Below the pieces are notes generated by a model. The model worked only from the letters and a program-made list of their open reading frames with translations, was not told the origin of the DNA and ran no database searches. From NCBI GenBank assembly GCA_029865665.1, contig JARXAV010000049.1, positions 1 through 10,383 on the forward strand: a stretch of 10,383 bases of DNA, written 5' to 3'. This document shows, piece by piece, positions 7,442 through 10,383 of the stretch; position 1 is the first letter of the stretch; each line of letters opens with the position of its first letter. Made by a program: the position numbers and the translations under genes. The stretch comes from Flectobacillus sp. (GTDB taxonomy: Bacteria > Bacteroidota > Bacteroidia > Cytophagales > Spirosomataceae).

Positions 7442-8178
7442 TGAAATTAGAACTTTGTGCTTACTCCCTAGAAGACTGCTTAACGGCCGCTGCTGCAGGT
7501 TTCCATCAAGTAGAATTATGTGCTTCGCCTGCCGATGGCGGTACAACTCCATCGGGTGGTTTAGTGAAATTGGTAAAAGAAAAAATTGCCTTACATATCA
7601 ACGTAATGATTCGCCCAAGAGGAGGCGATTTTCTTTATTCAGCCTCTGAAATAGCGGTGATGAAAGCCGATATTTTATTGATGAAAGAACTAGGAGTGAA
7701 GGGTGTTGTACTGGGTGTGTTACAGGCAGATGGGCAAGTTGACAAGGAATTGCTACGAGAATTAGTTGGGTTGGCTGCCCCTTTGGAGGTGGTATTTCAT
7801 CGGGCTTTCGATTTGGCTCTTGACCCCAGACAAGCCTTAGAAGATATTATTGAAGCAGGTTGCCAACGTTTATTAACTTCTGGACAAGCCCTCACGGCTC
7901 AGGCGGGTATCAATGTTATCGAACAATTAGTGAAACAAGCACAAGGGCGTATCGAGATTATGGTGGGTAGTGGCATATCAAGCGAGAATGTACCTTTATT
8001 CAAATCCGTTGGTGTTTCCTGCTTTCATACTTCTGCAAGAGCTTATCAGGAGTCGGCAATGGAATACAGAAAAGTAGGAATTGTTTTAACCGATTTTGAG
8101 GGTATATCTGATTACCAAAAACGCTTTGCAGATGCCTCCAAACTCCAAAAAATGCGTGAGATAGTATCCATTCCTTAA
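7441..8178 (+). CDS. cutC: CutC-family TIM-barrel protein (copper homeostasis protein CutC)
   Basis: The 245-residue product matches the CutC family in length and in all conserved blocks: ELCAYSLEDC near the N-terminus, VELCASPADGGTTPSGG (24-40), RPRGGDF (58-64), VVFHRAFD (117-124), LLTSGQ (144-149), the glycine-rich MVGSGI (174-179) and FHTSAR (195-200). Together these form a TIM barrel with the conserved residues lining one end. The protein has no signal peptide or membrane segment, so it is cytoplasmic.
CutC was named for copper homeostasis in E. coli. That phenotype has since been linked to a small RNA (MicL) encoded in the cutC 3' region, so the enzymatic role remains unsettled. The ATG shares its A with the last base of the upstream regulator's TAA stop (TAATG), showing co-transcription and probable translational coupling. 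No copper ATPase or chaperone gene is nearby. The name is by family; the function here is not established. Confidence 0.92.
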   Translation: MKLELCAYSLEDCLTAAAAGFHQVELCASPADGGTTPSGGLVKLVKEKIALHINVMIRPRGGDFLYSASEIAVMKADILLMKELGVKGVVLGVLQADGQVDKELLRELVGLAAPLEVVFHRAFDLALDPRQALEDIIEAGCQRLLTSGQALTAQAGINVIEQLVKQAQGRIEIMVGSGISSENVPLFKSVGVSCFHTSARAYQESAMEYRKVGIVLTDFEGISDYQKRFADASKLQKMREIVSIP

Positions 8179-8220
8179 AAATGTGTCAAAAAAGCCAAAT
8201 TTTTTATATTGGTATTATTT

Positions 8221-8245
8221 GAATAATAAATATAATTTATTATTC
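8221..8245. repeat. Perfect 11-bp inverted repeat (AT-rich palindrome) after cutC
   Basis: GAATAATAAAT (8221-8231) and ATTTATTATTC (8235-8245) are exact reverse complements around an ATA loop. Two G-T wobbles could extend the stem outward. It lies 43 bases after the cutC stop. An overlapping alternative pairing exists between TATTATT at 8213-8219 and AATAATA at 8222-8228. There is no adjacent T run, so it is a weak terminator at best. It may instead be a 3'-end stabilising hairpin or a protein-binding site. Confidence 0.6.
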
Positions 8246-8472
8246 GGTTTGAACTTGCCTTTTTCATAGAAAAAAATGAACGTATTAGGAGTAATGTATT
8301 GATAAACAGTTTATTATTTGTTTTTTTGATTCGCTTAGATTGTACTTGTCTGATTTACCTAAAAGGAGGATTCTTGAGTCTTGTTTAGATTATATTTAGA
8401 AAATGAAAGAAGGCTCAAAAAACGCTCAAATAGAAAAATCGTCGTTCTTTTCAGAATGCGTGAATATAATTT

Positions 8473-8480
8473 TATCTTTA
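8473..8480 (+). promoter_or_regulatory. Weak candidate -7 element of the glycogen synthase promoter
   Basis: TATCTTTA matches the Bacteroidota TAnnTTTG consensus at all but the last position. It lies 46 bases before the ATG at 8527. No TTG box is seen at the expected distance upstream. A small hairpin (AGGG 8494-8497, CCCT 8503-8506) would fall in the leader. This is the best of several poor matches in an AT-rich stretch. Confidence 0.25.
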
Positions 8481-8526
8481 ACAAAAAATAACTAGGGAAT
8501 TGCCCTGACCGTATAACTAAGCGCAG

Positions 8527-10350
8527 ATGGAAATCGAAAATCCTTTAAAAAACACTGTTCCAAAACAAAAAATATTAATCGAAATTGCTTGGGAAACATG
8601 TAACCAAGTAGGTGGAATCTATACCGTAATTCGTACAAAAGTACCTTCCATGGTAGAAAAATGGGGCGATGATTACTTCTTAATAGGCCCATATTTCCCT
8701 CAAACAGCCTCTGCTGAGTTCGAACCAATCCATGATTTAGACGATTCTGTTTTAGGAAAAACGGTTCAGAAAATGCGTTCAATGGGTTTTGGTGTTCATT
8801 ACGGCTATTGGTTAGTAACAGGTAAACCTCGCATTATCCTTTTTGATTTTTGGTCAATTTTAGAAAACATCAACAAAATCAAAGCAACCCTTTGGGAACG
8901 CCATAAAGTATCAACCCTTCATGCAGAGGAATTGGTAAATCATGTGCTTGCCTTTGGGGAAATGGTACGTATTTTCTTAACAGAACTTTCTAGTGAAAGA
9001 GGAAATAAAACGGATATTATCGCTCATTTTCATGAGTGGATGGCATCATCGGCTATTCCAGATTTACGTCAAGATAATGTTAAAGTAGCGACTGTTTTTA
9101 CTACGCATGCTACTATGTTAGGGCGTTATTTAGCTGGTAATGTTCCTAATTTTTACGAAAAGTTACACGAATTCGACTGGTTAAAAGAGGCGAAGCATTA
9201 TGGTATTGAAGCTCAAGCAACCATAGAACGTTTGGCAGCACAAATGGCTCACTCCATGACGACAGTTAGTGATGTGACCGCTCGTGAATGTGAACATTTA
9301 TTAGGTAAAGTGCCAGATTTGATTTTGCCGAATGGCTTAAATATCACTCGATTCTCGGCCATGCACGAGCATCAAAATTTGCATACCAAATTTAAGGATA
9401 GAATCAACGAGTTTGTAATGGGGCATTTCTTCCAGAGTCAACCTTTTGATTTGGATAAAACGCTTTATTTCTTCACTTCTGGACGTTACGAGTTTTCAAA
9501 CAAAGGCTATGACCTTACGTTGGAAGCCCTATCTCGTTTAAACTGGAAAATGAAGAATGCCAAGATTGATAAAACGGTGGTGATGTTCTTTATCACCAAA
9601 CAGCCTTATCATTCGATTGACCCAGAAGTACTACATTCAAGAGCTGTAATGGACGAAATTCGTCAGACTTGTAGCTCAATTGAAAAACAAATTGGCGACC
9701 AATTATTCGGTGCATCGGCATCGTCTAATGACTTACAAATGCCCGATTTGAATAATTTTGTGGATGAATACTGGCGTTTACGTTTACGTAGAACTATTCA
9801 GACATGGAAAAACAATAAGCGTCCAAAAGTAGTAACGCACTTATTGAAAAATAGCGATGGTATTACGGATTTTCTTCAAAAAACAAATTTGATGAACAAT
9901 CCAGAAGATAGAGTAAAAATTGTGTATCACCCAGATTTTGTGGTTTCTTCAAATCCATTATTTGGGCTTGATTATGGTCAGTTTGTTCGTGGTTGTAACC
10001 TAGGTGTTTTCCCAAGTTACTACGAACCGTGGGGTTATACACCGCTTGAATGTATTGCAAGGGGCGTACCAACCATCACATCAGACCTTTCTGGTTTTGG
10101 TGATTATATGATGCAAATCATGCGTGATTACGACCAATGGGGCGTAATGGTGGTAAACCGTAAAACACAAGATTTCTATAAAGCTGCCGAGCAATTATCT
10201 GAAATGTTATTGAAGTTTGTCAAGCAAGGCTTGAGAGAACGTATCTCACAACGTAACCGTGTAGAAAGTATCTCTGAAACCTTCGATTGGAACAACCTTC
10301 GTACCTATTATGATACCGCTCATGATTTGGCTTTAAAGAGAAGAAAGTAA
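8527..10350 (+). CDS. Glycogen synthase, eukaryotic-type GT3 family
   Basis: The 607-residue product is a GT3 (animal/fungal-type) glycogen synthase. It should transfer glucose from a nucleotide sugar, UDP-glucose in characterised GT3 enzymes, to growing alpha-1,4-glucan in the cytoplasm. The first Rossmann domain opens with IEIAWETCNQVGGIYTVIRT (18-37), whose GGIYTV loop binds the donor. HFHEWM (167-172), TTHATMLGRYL (192-202) and LPNGLNITRF (267-276) follow. The second domain has SGRYEFSNKGYDLTLEAL (318-335, with R320 and K326) and the E-x7-E signature SYYEPWGYTPLE (497-508; E500, E508), then SDLSGFGDYM (519-528).
The end, LRERISQRNRVES (569-581), keeps four of the six arginines that sense glucose-6-phosphate in eukaryotic enzymes. 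It lacks the long phosphorylated C-terminal tail, so it is shorter than the ~700-residue eukaryotic proteins. It is unrelated in plan to bacterial GT5 GlgA. No other glycogen gene is visible. No terminator appears before the window ends 33 bases on. Confidence 0.95.
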   Translation: MEIENPLKNTVPKQKILIEIAWETCNQVGGIYTVIRTKVPSMVEKWGDDYFLIGPYFPQTASAEFEPIHDLDDSVLGKTVQKMRSMGFGVHYGYWLVTGKPRIILFDFWSILENINKIKATLWERHKVSTLHAEELVNHVLAFGEMVRIFLTELSSERGNKTDIIAHFHEWMASSAIPDLRQDNVKVATVFTTHATMLGRYLAGNVPNFYEKLHEFDWLKEAKHYGIEAQATIERLAAQMAHSMTTVSDVTARECEHLLGKVPDLILPNGLNITRFSAMHEHQNLHTKFKDRINEFVMGHFFQSQPFDLDKTLYFFTSGRYEFSNKGYDLTLEALSRLNWKMKNAKIDKTVVMFFITKQPYHSIDPEVLHSRAVMDEIRQTCSSIEKQIGDQLFGASASSNDLQMPDLNNFVDEYWRLRLRRTIQTWKNNKRPKVVTHLLKNSDGITDFLQKTNLMNNPEDRVKIVYHPDFVVSSNPLFGLDYGQFVRGCNLGVFPSYYEPWGYTPLECIARGVPTITSDLSGFGDYMMQIMRDYDQWGVMVVNRKTQDFYKAAEQLSEMLLKFVKQGLRERISQRNRVESISETFDWNNLRTYYDTAHDLALKRRK

Positions 10351-10383
10351 TCCAAAAGCAAGCTAAAAAGCACAAAGTAGAAA

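Larger units (their letters stand above)
8179..8526. other. 348-bp AT-rich intergenic region between cutC and the glycogen synthase gene
   Basis: No convincing gene lies here. The stretch contains a perfect 11-bp inverted repeat (8221-8245), three copies of a TATTATT(T/C)G word (8213-8221, 8238-8246, 8312-8320), and an isolated GGAGG at 8365-8369 with no usable start behind it. A 30-codon open frame at 8403-8495 has nothing to support it. The second half must hold the promoter and leader of the glycogen synthase gene. No T-tailed terminator for cutC is evident apart from the AT-only palindrome. Confidence 0.7.

Noticed and set aside
8365..8369. GGAGG Shine-Dalgarno-like sequence in the intergenic gap
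   Set aside because: The only start at a suitable distance is a TTG whose frame stops after four codons. The next ATG is over 30 bases away.
8403..8495. 30-codon open frame beginning ATG in the gap before the glycogen synthase gene
   Set aside because: It has no ribosome-binding or promoter signal close by, Ser/Asn/Lys-rich composition typical of translated AT-rich non-coding DNA, and it overlaps the likely promoter of the next gene.
8492..8782. 96-codon minus-strand open frame over the start of the glycogen synthase gene
   Set aside because: It is fully explained as the antisense shadow of a strongly conserved gene. Its translation resembles no family.

Overview
The window looks like chromosomal core DNA from an AT-rich member of the Bacteroidota, probably Cytophagales-like. 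I infer this from four things: Bacteroidota-style TAnnTTTG -7 promoter elements, the near absence of Shine-Dalgarno sequences before otherwise convincing starts, a large secreted beta-rich protein, and a eukaryotic-type (GT3) glycogen synthase. The genus cannot be fixed from the sequence. I see no rRNA, tRNA, CRISPR array, insertion sequence, phage gene or attachment site.

Layout. Positions 1-57 hold the probable tail of a rightward gene cut by the window edge. It is followed by a perfect 10-bp hairpin terminator (58-91) that can serve both strands. Three genes then run leftward. A giant exported protein of unknown function occupies 94-4824. The ribosomal protein L11 methyltransferase gene prmA (4978-5814) is separated from it by its own terminator (4925-4954). 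An orphan ECF-type sigma factor gene lies at 5871-6422. A divergent intergenic region (6423-6574) separates this block from three rightward genes: an AraC-family regulator (6575-7441), a cutC-family gene (7441-8178) whose ATG overlaps the regulator's stop as TAATG, and, after a 348-bp AT-rich gap, a glycogen synthase (8527-10350).

How the genes fit together. The regulator and cutC are almost certainly one transcription unit with coupled translation, so the AraC protein probably controls a response that includes CutC. Upstream of the regulator, two near-identical boxes 21 bp apart overlap the predicted -7 element, which is the arrangement expected of an AraC-type operator. PrmA is housekeeping translation machinery. 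The glycogen synthase is a carbon-storage enzyme, and no other glycogen gene is visible here. The sigma factor has no adjacent anti-sigma or SusC/SusD-like genes.

I do not see a clear new multi-gene system. The items most worth a second look are the unassigned ~1576-residue secreted protein, the 21-bp-spaced repeats with the coupled AraC-CutC pair, and the partly conserved arginine cluster of the GT3 glycogen synthase.
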